Assembly (NCBI GenBank): GCA_913063325.1
Contig: CAJXYE010000014.1
Location: forward strand, 24,607 to 88,606
Reading direction: 5' to 3'
From: an uncultured Colwellia sp.
Lineage (GTDB): Bacteria; Pseudomonadota; Gammaproteobacteria; Enterobacterales; Alteromonadaceae
DNA length: 64,000 bases
The translations under genes and the position numbers were made by a program. Of the stretch, positions 24,973 through 34,644 are shown piece after piece; position 1 is the first letter of the stretch, and every line of letters begins with the position of its first letter. Under the pieces are notes generated by a model. It saw nothing but the letters and a program-made list of their open reading frames with translations, did not search any database and was not told the origin of the DNA.

Positions 24973-25050
24973 CGTCATTCCAGTTGTGTTTTAGGCTGGA
25001 ATCCAAGGTAAAAGACAATGGTTCTTCGACAAAACATCTCGAAGATGACG
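24973..25050 (+). repeat. Solo 78-bp composite palindromic repeat (A-B)
   Basis: A single clean unit: A half CGTCATTCCAGTTGTG, then TTTTAGGCTGGAATCCA, a short linker, and B half GGTTCTTCGACAAAAC, then TCTCGAAGATGACG. The length is 78 bp, exactly that of the unit at 58229-58306. It lies between two - strand genes. The rest of 24864-25114 shows nothing recognisable. Confidence 0.9.
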
Positions 25051-25114
25051 GTATTAATTAACTCTTGAGTAAACTACATAGCCAATAAACTTTATGGGTT
25101 AATGCTAACATAAC

Positions 25115-26995
25115 TTATTCATTAATTTCAGTATTAAGATGTTTAATATTCAACGCTTCATCAAAAATATGGTTAAGCACTAAAGATGCGCCTTCTGTTG
25201 TAAAATGACTACCATCAAATTGTAAAGGCTCACCGTTTAACGTAGTAAGCGCACATGTTTTTTGTGGGCATACGGTTTTTAAAATTGAAACGTATGGCAC
25301 TTGAGTAACTAGCGCTACTCTTTCTATAATATTGTCTATAGTACTAATTTTAGCCCACTCTTGTGCCTCTAGTATTGGCATGGTGGTATTTTGGTTTTCA
25401 AAATCGCCAAATCGAGCTAATAAGGCAGGTAATGGCTGGTTATATTCAATAACAGGGCCTAACAATATTATGTTTTTATTTTTTTTCTTAAGAAAGCGTA
25501 ATGTGTCATGCAATGATTTTTCATCGTTCTTTAGCCAGCGACCAGAAATAAGAATTAAGTCAAATTCATATTTATCTATATAGTTGTCAAACAAACGCTT
25601 CATTAATTGGTTACAGTATTCCTTGCCTGAATAATTTAAAAGGGGGCGGCAACCTGAAGAAGTTACTTGAGATAGTTGTATTTGTGAGAAGTCGTTTTGC
25701 AATGCTTGATAATAATGAGCTGCATGACTATCACCTATGAGTAATACTTTTTTTCCCTTCTGTTGATTAATACATAAGCCTTCATCAAAAAACTTTACGT
25801 CATTCGCGCTAGAAGTCAAAAAGCACTTTCCTGTGCGAGCTTGCATTTTATAGGTTAAAAAGTCTTCAAAGAATTGTTTGTCGTTTGAATTAAAAAATTT
25901 ACTGTTAAACGCTGTTATCCCCAAAATAGATAGAATTATTATTGAAGCACTTGAAAAAATAACTAACTTAGTTCGGGCACTAGTAATGGATATTTTTGCG
26001 CTATTCTTTTCAATATAGCGCCAGCTAATATAGCCAGTGAGTATAGATAATAAAAAAATTGCTATTTTATCATAGCGGTCAAAAGTAGGGCTTATTGTGA
26101 TTTTATAAAAAACAATAATCGGCCAATGCCATAAATAAAGAGAATAAGAAATATTGCCAAAAAATTTGGAAAGTCGTGAAGAGAGTATTTTATAAGAAAC
26201 GGTTTTTTGGTTAACACCCGCAATAATAAGTAATGCCGTACCTAAGGTTGGGATAGCGGCATACAAACCAGGAAAAGGTGTATGTTCAGAAAAAAGGAAC
26301 AAAGCGATTGTGATTAAAGAAAAGCCGAATACAGCGATTAGTTCACTTTGATGCTTTGTTAAATTGATTTTATTTATATATATAGCAATAAGAGAGCCGA
26401 CTAAAAACTGCCAAAACCGAGAAGGTGATAGAAAAAAAGCAGCAGAGCTGTCAATACTAATTAACATTTCACTTAATAGAAATGAAAGTAGTAAAAAGCC
26501 AATGAGATAATGGCCCACTCTATTTTTTTGTTTGTAAATAAAATAAAGCGTTAAAGGAAAAATTAAATAAAACTGCTCTTCAACTGATAACGACCATGTA
26601 TGTAGTAGTGGGTTTAATTCAAGAGAGCTGTCAAAGTAACCACTTTGACTGTAGAAAAAAATATTTGAAGCATAATAAAGAGAAGACAGCATGCTTTTTC
26701 CAAACATTTCAATTTCGGTATTTAACCCAAAAAATAAAACGTATAGGAATGAAAGCAAAAGCATAACAAAAAGCGCTGGAAACAACCTTCTTATTCGTTT
26801 TAAATAAAAAAGCTGAAATGAAAAAATATTGTTTTCTAAATCTCGCCAAATAATACCGGTAATTAAAAAACCAGAGATAACAAAAAAAATATCAACACCA
26901 ATGAAGCCCCCGGCAAAGCGAGGGTCGATATGAAAAACTAATATCGCAAGAATAGCGAGGGCCCTTAAACCATCAATGTCAAATCTATAGAGCAT
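25115..26995 (-). CDS. OafA-type acyltransferase with SGNH domain
   Basis: A 626-residue acyltransferase-3 membrane protein. MLYRFDIDGLRALAILAILVFHI gives the start motif with the catalytic His, and LLHTWSLSVEEQFYLIFPL the second motif; about ten membrane helices follow. The periplasmic C-terminal part has LLIGDSHAAHYYQ (catalytic Ser and His-adjacent block I) and FDGSHFTTEGASL (Asp and His). ATG 26995 has AAAGGA upstream at the proper distance. It is the third such enzyme within 11 kb, so several different positions or acyl groups on the glycan are likely to be modified. It runs opposite to the rfb genes, leaving a 488-bp divergent gap. Confidence 0.9.
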   Translation of the reverse strand: MLYRFDIDGLRALAILAILVFHIDPRFAGGFIGVDIFFVISGFLITGIIWRDLENNIFSFQLFYLKRIRRLFPALFVMLLLSFLYVLFFGLNTEIEMFGKSMLSSLYYASNIFFYSQSGYFDSSLELNPLLHTWSLSVEEQFYLIFPLTLYFIYKQKNRVGHYLIGFLLLSFLLSEMLISIDSSAAFFLSPSRFWQFLVGSLIAIYINKINLTKHQSELIAVFGFSLITIALFLFSEHTPFPGLYAAIPTLGTALLIIAGVNQKTVSYKILSSRLSKFFGNISYSLYLWHWPIIVFYKITISPTFDRYDKIAIFLLSILTGYISWRYIEKNSAKISITSARTKLVIFSSASIIILSILGITAFNSKFFNSNDKQFFEDFLTYKMQARTGKCFLTSSANDVKFFDEGLCINQQKGKKVLLIGDSHAAHYYQALQNDFSQIQLSQVTSSGCRPLLNYSGKEYCNQLMKRLFDNYIDKYEFDLILISGRWLKNDEKSLHDTLRFLKKKNKNIILLGPVIEYNQPLPALLARFGDFENQNTTMPILEAQEWAKISTIDNIIERVALVTQVPYVSILKTVCPQKTCALTTLNGEPLQFDGSHFTTEGASLVLNHIFDEALNIKHLNTEINE

Positions 26996-27090
26996 TGTTC
27001 AATCCTTTGGCGAGGAGGGCATCAAGTGAGCCCGATCAAAAAAATTATAATTAATAACATAACGTGCCTATGCACTTTACTCATTGATAT

Positions 27091-27217
27091 CGTTATCTTC
27101 GAAGTCTTTTATCGAAGATCCATTGCTTTCTAGTTTGGATTCAGGAGAATGTGCCTCCTGCATTCTCTAATAGGTATCATCCATATGACGTCAGCCTAAA
27201 ACACCTGTGGAATGACG
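27091..27217 (-). repeat. Interrupted composite palindromic repeat in the 27.0-27.5 kb gap
   Basis: Read on the - strand it is an A half starting CGTCATTCCACAGGTG at 27217, and a B half ending near 27091 (GGATCTTCGATAAAAGACTT). About 45 bp of unrelated sequence (27131-27176, including AGGAGAATGTGCCTCCTGCA) splits the A half. The remainder of the divergent gap (27002-27483), presumably the promoter region for rfbB and the acyltransferase, shows no convincing boxes or JUMPStart element. Confidence 0.75.
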
Positions 27218-27483
27218 TTTTCGAACAATTTTGAATTATTCTTGATTGATCTACATAGGCATGTAACATAATGACTTCAAAACAATATTAATTTTCGCAC
27301 ATAGAATTAAATATATTCATCTATAATCAGTCCAGAACGCAGTGCTAAAGAAATGAATATTACTCTTCATTTTTCTTTGTATCTATTGTTTTGAGTTTTT
27401 ATTTTCAACATTATTGTTATTGTTCATATAGATGGTAATGGTATAGTGTTGAATAAGTCGTTATCTTTGTAAAGTTATAAAAT

Positions 27484-28545
27484 ATGAAAATTTTAATCAC
27501 GGGCGGCGCTGGCTTTATAGGTTCAGCTTTAATTAGGCATATCATTAAGAATACCAATGATTCTATTATTAATGTAGATAAATTAACCTATGCTGGAAAT
27601 TTAGAATCATTATCAGAAATAGAAACAGACCCCCGTTACCACTTTGAACAAGTTGATATTTGCAACAAAAGTGATGTAGAACGAATATTGACCGAGCATC
27701 AACCTAATGTGATCATGCATTTAGCGGCAGAAAGCCACGTAGATAGATCTATAGATGGGCCGGGTGAATTTATTCAAACGAATATTGTTGGTACATATAC
27801 CCTACTAGATAACGCAAAAGCCTATTACTTATCATTAACGGAAGATAAAAAAGAGACCTTCCGTTTTCATCATATATCTACGGATGAAGTTTATGGTGAT
27901 TTACACAATTCAAATGACTTTTTTACTGAAACCACACCCTATGATCCTAGTTCTCCTTATTCGGCCTCTAAAGCAGCAAGTGACCACTTAGTAAGGGCAT
28001 GGGCTCGTACTTATAAATTACCTACCGTAGTCACTAATTGCTCAAACAATTATGGCCCCTACCATTTTCCTGAAAAACTAATTCCATTAGTGATTTTAAA
28101 TGCCTTAGAAGGAAAGCCTCTCCCTGTATATGGCGATGGACAACAAATTAGAGATTGGTTATACGTTGAAGACCATGCTAGAGCTTTATATTTAGTTGCT
28201 ACGTCAGGCAAAACCAATGAAACGTATAACATTGGTGGCCATAATGAAAAAACAAACTTAGACGTTGTAACCACAATATGTGAAATTTTAGAAAAATTAG
28301 TGCCGAATAAACCCAAGAATGTTAAATGCTATAAAGATCTAATCACCTTTGTATCTGATAGGCCCGGGCATGATGTAAGATATGCGATAGACGCAACAAA
28401 AATAGCCAGAGAATTAGATTGGAAACCTAAAGAATCGTTTGATACGGGAATCGAAAAAACCGTACAATGGTATTTAGCAAATCAAGATTGGTGGAAGCGT
28501 GTGTTAGACGGTTCTTATTCTCGAGAGCGCATTGGATTAAATTAA
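27484..28545 (+). CDS. rfbB: dTDP-glucose 4,6-dehydratase
   Basis: A 353-residue extended short-chain dehydrogenase. It converts dTDP-glucose to dTDP-4-keto-6-deoxyglucose in the cytoplasm using bound NAD. The Rossmann motif GGAGFIGS is at residues 7-14. [11 protein letters not shown] carries the Thr-Asp-Glu of the active site, and YSASK at 159-163 gives the catalytic Tyr and Lys. [20 protein letters not shown] and [10 protein letters not shown] are standard RmlB segments. It is followed 11 bp later by rfbA, with no rfbC or rfbD in the window, so the keto sugar is probably aminated by the next-but-one gene rather than made into rhamnose. Confidence 0.96.
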   Translation: MKILITGGAGFIGSALIRHIIKNTNDSIINVDKLTYAGNLESLSEIETDPRYHFEQVDICNKSDVERILTEHQPNVIMHLAAESHVDRSIDGPGEFIQTNIVGTYTLLDNAKAYYLSLTEDKKETFRFHHISTDEVYGDLHNSNDFFTETTPYDPSSPYSASKAASDHLVRAWARTYKLPTVVTNCSNNYGPYHFPEKLIPLVILNALEGKPLPVYGDGQQIRDWLYVEDHARALYLVATSGKTNETYNIGGHNEKTNLDVVTTICEILEKLVPNKPKNVKCYKDLITFVSDRPGHDVRYAIDATKIARELDWKPKESFDTGIEKTVQWYLANQDWWKRVLDGSYSRERIGLN

Positions 28546-28556
28546 AGGTATATTAA

Positions 28557-29426
28557 ATGACAAAAGGAATTATTCTTGCAGGTGGTAGCGGAACACGGTT
28601 ATACCCAATTACGAAGGGGGTATCTAAGCAGCTTTTACCTATTTATGACAAACCGATGATTTTTTATCCTATATCTGTACTTATGTTAGCAGGTATTAAA
28701 GATATCCTTATTATCACCACCCCTGATGATCAAAGTTGTTTCAAACGCTTAATGGGTGACGGTTCGCAATTCGGCATAAATTTAACTTATAAAATTCAAC
28801 CTTCCCCCGACGGTTTAGCCCAAGCATTCATAATTGGTGAAGAATTTATAGGTAATGACAATGTATGCTTAGTATTAGGCGATAATATTTTTTATGGTGC
28901 GGGATTAACTCCAAAATTAAAACAAGCTGTTGAGAGAGAATCGGGCGCCACAGTATTTGGCTATCAAGTAAAAGACCCTGAGCGCTTTGGTGTGGTTGAA
29001 ATTGATAAAAAAACGCGTAAAGCAATAAGTATTGAAGAAAAACCTACATACCCAAAATCAAACTATGCGGTAACAGGTTTATACTTTTACGATAACAGCG
29101 TTATAGAAATAGCAAAAACCATTAAACCTTCTCATCGTGGTGAGCTAGAAATCACCTGTATAAATAACGAATACCTAAAACAACAAAAATTACATGTAGA
29201 GGTATTAGGACGAGGGTTTGCTTGGCTTGATACTGGCACTTATAATAGCTTGCTAGAAGCTGCTCAATACGTTGAGACCATAGAGCGTTTGCAAGGTTTT
29301 AAAATTGCATGTTTAGAAGAAATTGCCTTTAATAATGGTTGGTTGTCTCAAAAAGAAATTGAAGACATTGCTAAGCCCTTAATGAAAAACAGCTACGGAC
29401 AATACCTATTAAGCTTATTGCAGTAA
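28557..29426 (+). CDS. rfbA: Glucose-1-phosphate thymidylyltransferase
   Basis: A 289-residue nucleotidyltransferase that makes dTDP-glucose from dTTP and glucose-1-phosphate, the first step of the dTDP-sugar route. The start [34 protein letters not shown] is the canonical RmlA signature (GGSGTRL, then the Lys of KQLLP). VLGDNIFYG carries the metal-binding Asp, and [20 protein letters not shown] is also typical. Length matches RmlA. It lies 11 bp downstream of rfbB and 16 bp before the aminotransferase gene. Confidence 0.96.
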   Translation: MTKGIILAGGSGTRLYPITKGVSKQLLPIYDKPMIFYPISVLMLAGIKDILIITTPDDQSCFKRLMGDGSQFGINLTYKIQPSPDGLAQAFIIGEEFIGNDNVCLVLGDNIFYGAGLTPKLKQAVERESGATVFGYQVKDPERFGVVEIDKKTRKAISIEEKPTYPKSNYAVTGLYFYDNSVIEIAKTIKPSHRGELEITCINNEYLKQQKLHVEVLGRGFAWLDTGTYNSLLEAAQYVETIERLQGFKIACLEEIAFNNGWLSQKEIEDIAKPLMKNSYGQYLLSLLQ

Positions 29427-29442
29427 CAGGTAAATAGATAAT

Positions 29443-30519
29443 ATGATTGCATTAAATTCACCCGTACAACCTGATCTTAAAAAACTGTTGCCTTATTTAG
29501 AGCAAATAAATAAAAACGGTTGGTACACCAATTTTGGGCCTATACACGAAGAATTTAGGGATAAACTGGAAGCATACCTAGGGGTCCAAAATTTACTTTT
29601 AGTAAATAACGGTACCTCTGCATTACAAGTTGCAGGAAAAACATTAAATACTCAGTCAATAATTACGACACCTTTTAGTTTTGTTGCCACGAGTAGCGCC
29701 TTTTTATGGCAAGGTAATAACCTTGCTTTTGCTGATATTGACAGAGACAGCTACAACCTTTCACCTGAAGCCTTATCTGCAGCGTTTGACAATGGTTGTA
29801 CTGCCGATACTATTGTTGCTACCCATGTTTATGGCAACCCTTGTGATGTAGTCAGCTTTGAAAACATAGCAAAAACAAAAAACAAAAAAGTTATTTATGA
29901 TGCCGCTCATGCTTTTGGCATAAAAATAAAGAATAATTCAGTACTTAATTACGGTGATGCCAGCATATTAAGTTTTCATGCAACTAAAGTATTCCACACG
30001 GTAGAAGGCGGGGCGATAGTATTTAAGCAAGCGGAAGACTATGAGAAAGCTAAAGAACTTATTAACTTTGGTATCAAAGCAGGTAAAGGTATTCAAAGCA
30101 TTGGTACCAATGCCAAACTGAATGAATATCAAGCAGCAGTAGGGTTGGTAAACTTAGAAAATATAGATAATATTCTTGAGCATAGAGCCCAATTATTTGA
30201 CGAATACTGTAAAGGTTTAAAAGGTCTAGTAGAAATACCACTATGGCACCCAGAAGCAAATATGAATGGTGCTTATATGCCAATATTGTTAAAAGATGCA
30301 ACAGAGCGTGAATATATATCACAGAAATTATTAGAAAATAAAATTCAAAGTAGGCATTATTTTTCGCCATCTTTAGATAGTGTTTTTTCTGCTCAAGATA
30401 ATTTTGGTACTTCAAACAGTCAGCATATTTCCAAACGGGTATTATGCTTGCCACTACATAACAAGCTATCTTTAATAGACATACAGAAAACTATTACCAC
30501 TTTAAATAAAGCTATATAG
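29443..30519 (+). CDS. DegT/DnrJ/EryC1 sugar aminotransferase, VioA-like
   Basis: A 358-residue PLP-dependent sugar aminotransferase. SFHATKVFHTVEGGAIVF holds the PLP-binding Lys182, and IYDAAHAFGIKI the PLP-ring Asp. Wording and length resemble E. coli VioA (dTDP-4-amino-4,6-dideoxy-D-glucose transaminase), including NKNGWYTNFGP, FSFVATSSAFLW and VATHVYGNPCDV. With rfbA and rfbB directly upstream, the simplest product is dTDP-4-amino-4,6-dideoxyglucose (Qui4N). A 4-epimer or 3-amino product cannot be excluded. The next gene begins 8 bp downstream. Confidence 0.85.
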   Translation: MIALNSPVQPDLKKLLPYLEQINKNGWYTNFGPIHEEFRDKLEAYLGVQNLLLVNNGTSALQVAGKTLNTQSIITTPFSFVATSSAFLWQGNNLAFADIDRDSYNLSPEALSAAFDNGCTADTIVATHVYGNPCDVVSFENIAKTKNKKVIYDAAHAFGIKIKNNSVLNYGDASILSFHATKVFHTVEGGAIVFKQAEDYEKAKELINFGIKAGKGIQSIGTNAKLNEYQAAVGLVNLENIDNILEHRAQLFDEYCKGLKGLVEIPLWHPEANMNGAYMPILLKDATEREYISQKLLENKIQSRHYFSPSLDSVFSAQDNFGTSNSQHISKRVLCLPLHNKLSLIDIQKTITTLNKAI

Positions 30520-30526
30520 GAAACTT

Positions 30527-30970
30527 ATGCACTCGATTGAAAAATCTTCATCCTCAAATCGAATATCAGAATTTCTTAACTTAGTTGAGAAAGAATTCTT
30601 ACCGCCATTAAAAACTAGACTAAATATCGTCGATTATTCAGTTAAATTAGCGAAATATGCCACTAATTTATTTATTGTGAACCATACCGAAGATATTGCA
30701 TTTGTAAGTTTTTATGCCAATGAGTTTGATAGCGAAAATTCTTACATAACGATATTAGCCGTTAAATCAAAGTTTAAAGGTTTGGGGTTAGCGAATGATC
30801 TTATCGAACAGGTAAAAAGAATATCAACAACAAAAAATAAAAAAAATATCTTTTTGGAAGTTAATAAGAATAATAAGATTGCAACAAGTTGTTATAAAAA
30901 GAATGGATTTTTCCTACATGAGGAAAAGGAAGAAAGCAAAGTGTTAATGAAATTTACCTTTGCTATTTGA
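30527..30970 (+). CDS. GNAT family N-acetyltransferase
   Basis: A 147-residue GNAT-fold protein. ILAVKSKFKGLGLANDLIEQVKRIS is the acetyl-CoA pyrophosphate loop (family pattern Q/R-x-x-G-x-G/A; here KFKGLGLA), followed by IFLEVNKNNKIATSCYKKNGFFLH, the strand and last helix of the fold. It would acylate an amine. Coming straight after a sugar aminotransferase (8-bp gap), the likely substrate is the new 4-amino sugar or an amino acid used downstream. RimI-like protein acetylation is a less likely alternative given the context. Confidence 0.8.
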   Translation: MHSIEKSSSSNRISEFLNLVEKEFLPPLKTRLNIVDYSVKLAKYATNLFIVNHTEDIAFVSFYANEFDSENSYITILAVKSKFKGLGLANDLIEQVKRISTTKNKKNIFLEVNKNNKIATSCYKKNGFFLHEEKEESKVLMKFTFAI

Positions 30971-31002
30971 TTAAACTTCTATAAATTTATTTGGATAAAC
31001 AA

Positions 31003-31929
31003 ATGCAAAAATTTGACTTTCAACCCACTCCAATTCAAAAAGAAGAGAAACTATCCAAACTCCTAGGAATCAATTTATTTATTAAAAGAGATGACCTTTT
31101 CCCTATTTCAGGCGGTGGCAATAAAGGTCGAAAGTTACAGTATATTTTAAAAAAAGTGATAAACGAGAAATATACTGCTGTAGTCACTGCTGGTGGTATA
31201 CAGTCCAATCATACTCGATCGACAGCAATAATGTGCAACAATCTGGGATTAAAGTGTACTGTCATTATCCATGCTAATAAACCAATGCACCCAACTACTG
31301 GTAATCTAAAAATATTAGAATTATTGGGCACAAAAATCATTTATTGCTCAATGGAAAATGTTGCATCTACTATGGATGCTGCAGTGGACGACTTTAGTGC
31401 CGAAGGAGAAAAACCTTTCTATTTATGGGGAGGGGGCCATTGCCTAGAAGGTACATTTGCATATTACGATGCAGTTAAAGAGTTAACTAAGCAAACAGCA
31501 ATAAAATTCGATAAAGTCTACCATGCAAGTGGTACAGGAGCGACACAAGCGGGCTTACATGTAGGATTTTGTGAATTGTCCCCTGTAACTAAAGTTATAG
31601 GAGTAAGTATCGCTCGCGATAACGCAAAAGGAACGGTAGCGGTAACTAAATCAGCCGAAGAATTATTAGCCTACCTTGGCCCAAATGAATTATTGGAACC
31701 TATAAATTTTGATGATAACTTCCTGTGTGGTGGATATGAGAAAAGCACAACCGAACTATTAGAAATGATTTCATATGTAGCTAAAAAGTCAGGAATCATA
31801 TTAGATCCAACATATTCAGGAAAAGCTTTTTTAGCAATGTTAAATCATGTAAAAACTAAACAAATTACACTAAATCAAAACATACTTTTTTGGCATACTG
31901 GCGGCTTGCTTAACTTAATGGCATCATAA
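31003..31929 (+). CDS. PLP-dependent D-cysteine desulfhydrase/ACC deaminase family enzyme
   Basis: A 308-residue fold-type II PLP enzyme from ATG 31003 (GGA seven bases upstream; TTG 30991 is the alternative). INLFIKRDDLFPISGGGNKGRKLQYIL contains the PLP Lys41. TAGGIQSNHTRSTAIM is the Ser-Asn-His substrate segment of ACC deaminase and D-cysteine desulfhydrase, and HASGTGATQAGLHVGF binds the PLP phosphate. Family members deaminate D-amino acids, D-cysteine or ACC, and some act in amino-acid racemisation or diaminopropionate chemistry. Its place among sugar-tailoring genes suggests it supplies or modifies an amino acid for attachment to the glycan; that role is inference. Confidence 0.8.
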   Translation: MQKFDFQPTPIQKEEKLSKLLGINLFIKRDDLFPISGGGNKGRKLQYILKKVINEKYTAVVTAGGIQSNHTRSTAIMCNNLGLKCTVIIHANKPMHPTTGNLKILELLGTKIIYCSMENVASTMDAAVDDFSAEGEKPFYLWGGGHCLEGTFAYYDAVKELTKQTAIKFDKVYHASGTGATQAGLHVGFCELSPVTKVIGVSIARDNAKGTVAVTKSAEELLAYLGPNELLEPINFDDNFLCGGYEKSTTELLEMISYVAKKSGIILDPTYSGKAFLAMLNHVKTKQITLNQNILFWHTGGLLNLMAS

Positions 31930-31934
31930 ATATT

Positions 31935-32942
31935 ATGAATATTTTACTAACATCGGTAGGAAGAAGAACTTACTTAATTAATTACTTTAAATCTGCGTTA
32001 AAAAATGAAGGTTTAATCCATGCTGCAAATAGTTCATTAACATATTCGGTTACTCAGGCAGATAAATATACACTAACACCTGAAATATATAGTAATGAAT
32101 ACATTTCATTTTTATTGGAATATTGTCTTTCAAATAAAATTTCAGCCATAATACCGCTGTTTGATATAGATCTACCGATATTATCTAAACATAAACAACA
32201 ATTCTTAGATGCCGACATTACCCTTGTCGTGTCAGATTCCTCAGTCATCAATATTTGTAATGATAAATGGATATCTTATTTATTTTTTAAAGAAAATAGC
32301 CTTTTAACTCCAAAAACCCATCTAACATTGGAAGGCGTTAAACAGTCACTTGATAATACTACTATTTCTTTCCCCTTAATTTTAAAACCTCGATGGGGTA
32401 TGGGGTCAATAGGTCTCTACATTGCAGAAAATTTAGATGAATTAAATATTTTCTATCAAAAACTGCATAGAGAGATTTTTAAAACATATTTAAAATTTGA
32501 ATCCGATCAAAATATTGATGAATGTATTTTAATACAAGAATATATAAACGGAGTCGAATTAGGTTTAGAAGTCATCAATGATTTGAATGGAAACTATATA
32601 ACAACATTATCTAAAGAAAAACTTGCTATGAGAGCGGGAGAAACTGATTCAGCAATAACGATAGAAAATGAAGATGTTAGCAGCCTAGGTGAAAAATTAT
32701 CGCTTAGTTTAAAACATATAGCAAATTTGGATGTTGATGTATTTATTTCTGACGATAAATATTACGTATTAGAAATGAATGCTCGTTTCGGCGGACAGTA
32801 CCCTTTTTCTCACCTAGCGGGTGTTGATTTACCCAAACAAATAGTCAAATGGTTAAAAGGTGATGAAACTGATATGCGTTTGTTAATCGCTAAAATTAAT
32901 TCGTTGGGCTATAAAGATATAGTCCCTGTGCTATGTAATTGA
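31935..32942 (+). CDS. ATP-grasp domain ligase
   Basis: A 335-residue ATP-grasp protein of the carbamoyl-phosphate-synthase-like type. It has an N-terminal preATP-grasp Rossmann part (MNILLTSVGRRTYLINYFKSAL). Nucleotide-binding segments are FPLILKPRWGMGSIGLYIAEN and CILIQEYINGVELGLEVIND, and the metal site is YYVLEMNARFGGQYPFSH. Such enzymes join a carboxylate to an amine via an acyl phosphate. It begins six bases after the PLP enzyme stop. In this setting it could couple an amino acid or other acid to the 4-amino sugar, but the substrate cannot be read from the sequence. Confidence 0.85.
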   Translation: MNILLTSVGRRTYLINYFKSALKNEGLIHAANSSLTYSVTQADKYTLTPEIYSNEYISFLLEYCLSNKISAIIPLFDIDLPILSKHKQQFLDADITLVVSDSSVINICNDKWISYLFFKENSLLTPKTHLTLEGVKQSLDNTTISFPLILKPRWGMGSIGLYIAENLDELNIFYQKLHREIFKTYLKFESDQNIDECILIQEYINGVELGLEVINDLNGNYITTLSKEKLAMRAGETDSAITIENEDVSSLGEKLSLSLKHIANLDVDVFISDDKYYVLEMNARFGGQYPFSHLAGVDLPKQIVKWLKGDETDMRLLIAKINSLGYKDIVPVLCN

Positions 32943-33349
32943 GATTCATTTAAATAAGTTAATAAAAATTGACCCTGTAAATAATTTTGTATAATTGCCA
33001 GTTTTATATAAAGTCTTTTAAACGGTTTTCGAATTTAATCAAAAATCGATTCAAGGCTGTTTTAAAGTTTCTAATGGGCATTGCCCATTTCTTGGCTGCA
33101 TTTCAATTGCTAGATAAATTGTTCTGCGCAACTAAATCAGATCAATAGGGTAGCATTCGTGATGAGGATGCCTGAACCATGTTGATAACAAAAGAAATGC
33201 TGATAACACCAATATATTATGATAGATTTTAACAATGAATAGTTTATAAATAAGTATTGGCAGACTAAGTATAGTGGTCAACTCATTTTAGCCACTACAA
33301 TGAAAGAACAACAGATGCGAGTAACAAAAGATATTAAGGCGATGTTGAA
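32943..33349. other. 407-bp gap with possible insertion-sequence end remnants
   Basis: No gene is supported. ATTGACCCTGTAAATAATTT at 32968 and onward resembles, from memory, terminal repeats of IS256-type elements. A segment around 33270-33300 (AGTATAGTGGTCAACTCATT) and a short frame reading MKEQQMRVTKDIKAMLK at 33301-33353 look like an IS edge. A 17-bp hairpin with arms AATGGGCA and TGCCCATT is at 33073-33089. These are suggestions of old transposition, not identified elements. Confidence 0.35.
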
Positions 33350-34063
33350 ATGAAGGTGGGAATAATGCAGCCTTATTTTTTCCCCTATATCGGCTACTTT
33401 AGTCTCATAAAAAATTGCGATGAGTATATTGTTTTTGATACTCCACAATTTATGAGAAAAGGGTGGATTGAACGTAATAGAATTATTAGGAGGAGTGGGG
33501 GATCTTCCTATATTAAAGTACCTTTAATAAAAGCACCAGTGAGTACTGCTATCAATGAAATGAAGATTAATAATGACTCTTTATGGAAAGATAAAATTTT
33601 AGCTCAACTAAATGTATATAAAAATAAAGCCCCTTATTATCGAATTGTTTTAGATATTGTAAAAGAGTCCCTAGATGGTGACTTTACCCATATAGCTGAT
33701 TTAAACGTAAATATATTAAAAATCGTATGCTCTTATTTAGGTATTAAAACTAAAATATCTGTTTATTCCTGTATGGATTTACAAATCTCCCCCCCTAAAG
33801 TAGCTGATGAATGGGCACTGAATATTTGTCAAGCATTAGGGGCAAGTTCATATATAAATGCAGAAGGAGGAAAAAACTTTTTTGACCGAATGAAATATAC
33901 CCGGAATAATGTTGATTTATGTTTTATTAAACAAGGTGTTAGTGAATACAAACAATTGGGAGGCAAATTTGAGCCAAATCTATCAATAATTGACGTTATG
34001 ATGTTTAATTCAACATTAAAAATACAAAAATTGTTAGATGATGTGAGCTTACTTAATGAATAA
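33350..34063 (+). CDS. WbqC family protein
   Basis: A 237-residue protein with the WbqC-family start MKVGIMQPYFFPYIGYFSLI. YIVFDTPQFMRKGWIERNRI and SYINAEGGKNFF follow, with a C-terminal LSIIDVMMFN typical of the family. WbqC-like proteins recur in O-antigen and capsule loci beside amino-sugar genes; their reaction is not established to my knowledge, though amino-acid or acyl transfer to amino sugars has been suggested. Downstream of a VioA-like aminotransferase, PLP enzyme and ATP-grasp ligase, it is the likely fourth part of the same tailoring branch. The degraded sulfotransferase gene starts 8 bp inside its end. Confidence 0.85.
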   Translation: MKVGIMQPYFFPYIGYFSLIKNCDEYIVFDTPQFMRKGWIERNRIIRRSGGSSYIKVPLIKAPVSTAINEMKINNDSLWKDKILAQLNVYKNKAPYYRIVLDIVKESLDGDFTHIADLNVNILKIVCSYLGIKTKISVYSCMDLQISPPKVADEWALNICQALGASSYINAEGGKNFFDRMKYTRNNVDLCFIKQGVSEYKQLGGKFEPNLSIIDVMMFNSTLKIQKLLDDVSLLNE

Positions 34064-34609
34064 TATCGTTATACATTCAGTACTTTGTTCTGGATCTTCT
34101 TGGCTGGGGGAGATAATTAATAGTTCACCAAATGTCCTTTATCAATTTCAACCATTATTCTCACATGAGTTTCAAGTTATTTAAGTGATAATTCCTCAGA
34201 GGCTCAGGTCGATTTTTTTTCTAAGTTAAAAGATACAAAAAGCTCATATGTAAAACAAACTAAGCATAGAAATAAAGGAAAAAAAACCAAGGTTTAAAAA
34301 ATAAACCAGCATCTGACATATAAAGAAGTATGTTGTCACAATATACTTAAAATATGTTTAGCAAAAATAATGCAGTTAACTGTTAAAGGTATTCTTTTAA
34401 TTAGAAACCCTCTAAGCGTTATAGCATCGTTTAAGATTGCCCCGTGAATTTAGATTTGATTTATGTTGGGTTTTGAAAAAGAATGGCAATAAAGTAGAAT
34501 AGTTCAATGGTTATGAAAAATGGAAAGATACCGCAAATCTTTTTATTGAAATAAAAGAGCATCATCCTGAAATAGTGTTGTTAGTGTCATACGATGATTT
34601 AAATATATA
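34056..34609 (+). pseudogene. Degraded sulfotransferase-like gene
   Basis: An intact 42-codon start (34056-34184) reads NNIVIHSVLCSGSSWLGEII then NSSPNVLYQFQPLFSHEF, the PAPS-binding P-loop and following region of a sulfotransferase. It then hits TAA. Matching pieces continue in other frames: VKGILLIRNPLSVIASFKI near 34383-34443 (the Arg-containing 3'-phosphate strand) and LFIEIKEHHPEIVLLVSYDDL near 34541-34603. Several frameshifts and stops separate them. It overlaps the WbqC stop, so it was once the next gene of that operon. Its loss may mean one sulfation step has disappeared. Confidence 0.75.
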
Positions 34610-34644
34610 ATGCTGTTCAAATCAACTAAAGGTATATTAGCTTT

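Noticed and set aside
27300..27483. JUMPStart/ops element for RfaH control before rfbB
   Set aside because: No GGCGGTAGC-type core is present there or in other large gaps I read.
32968..33353. Intact insertion sequence
   Set aside because: Only short end-like motifs are seen; no transposase frame of useful length is present.
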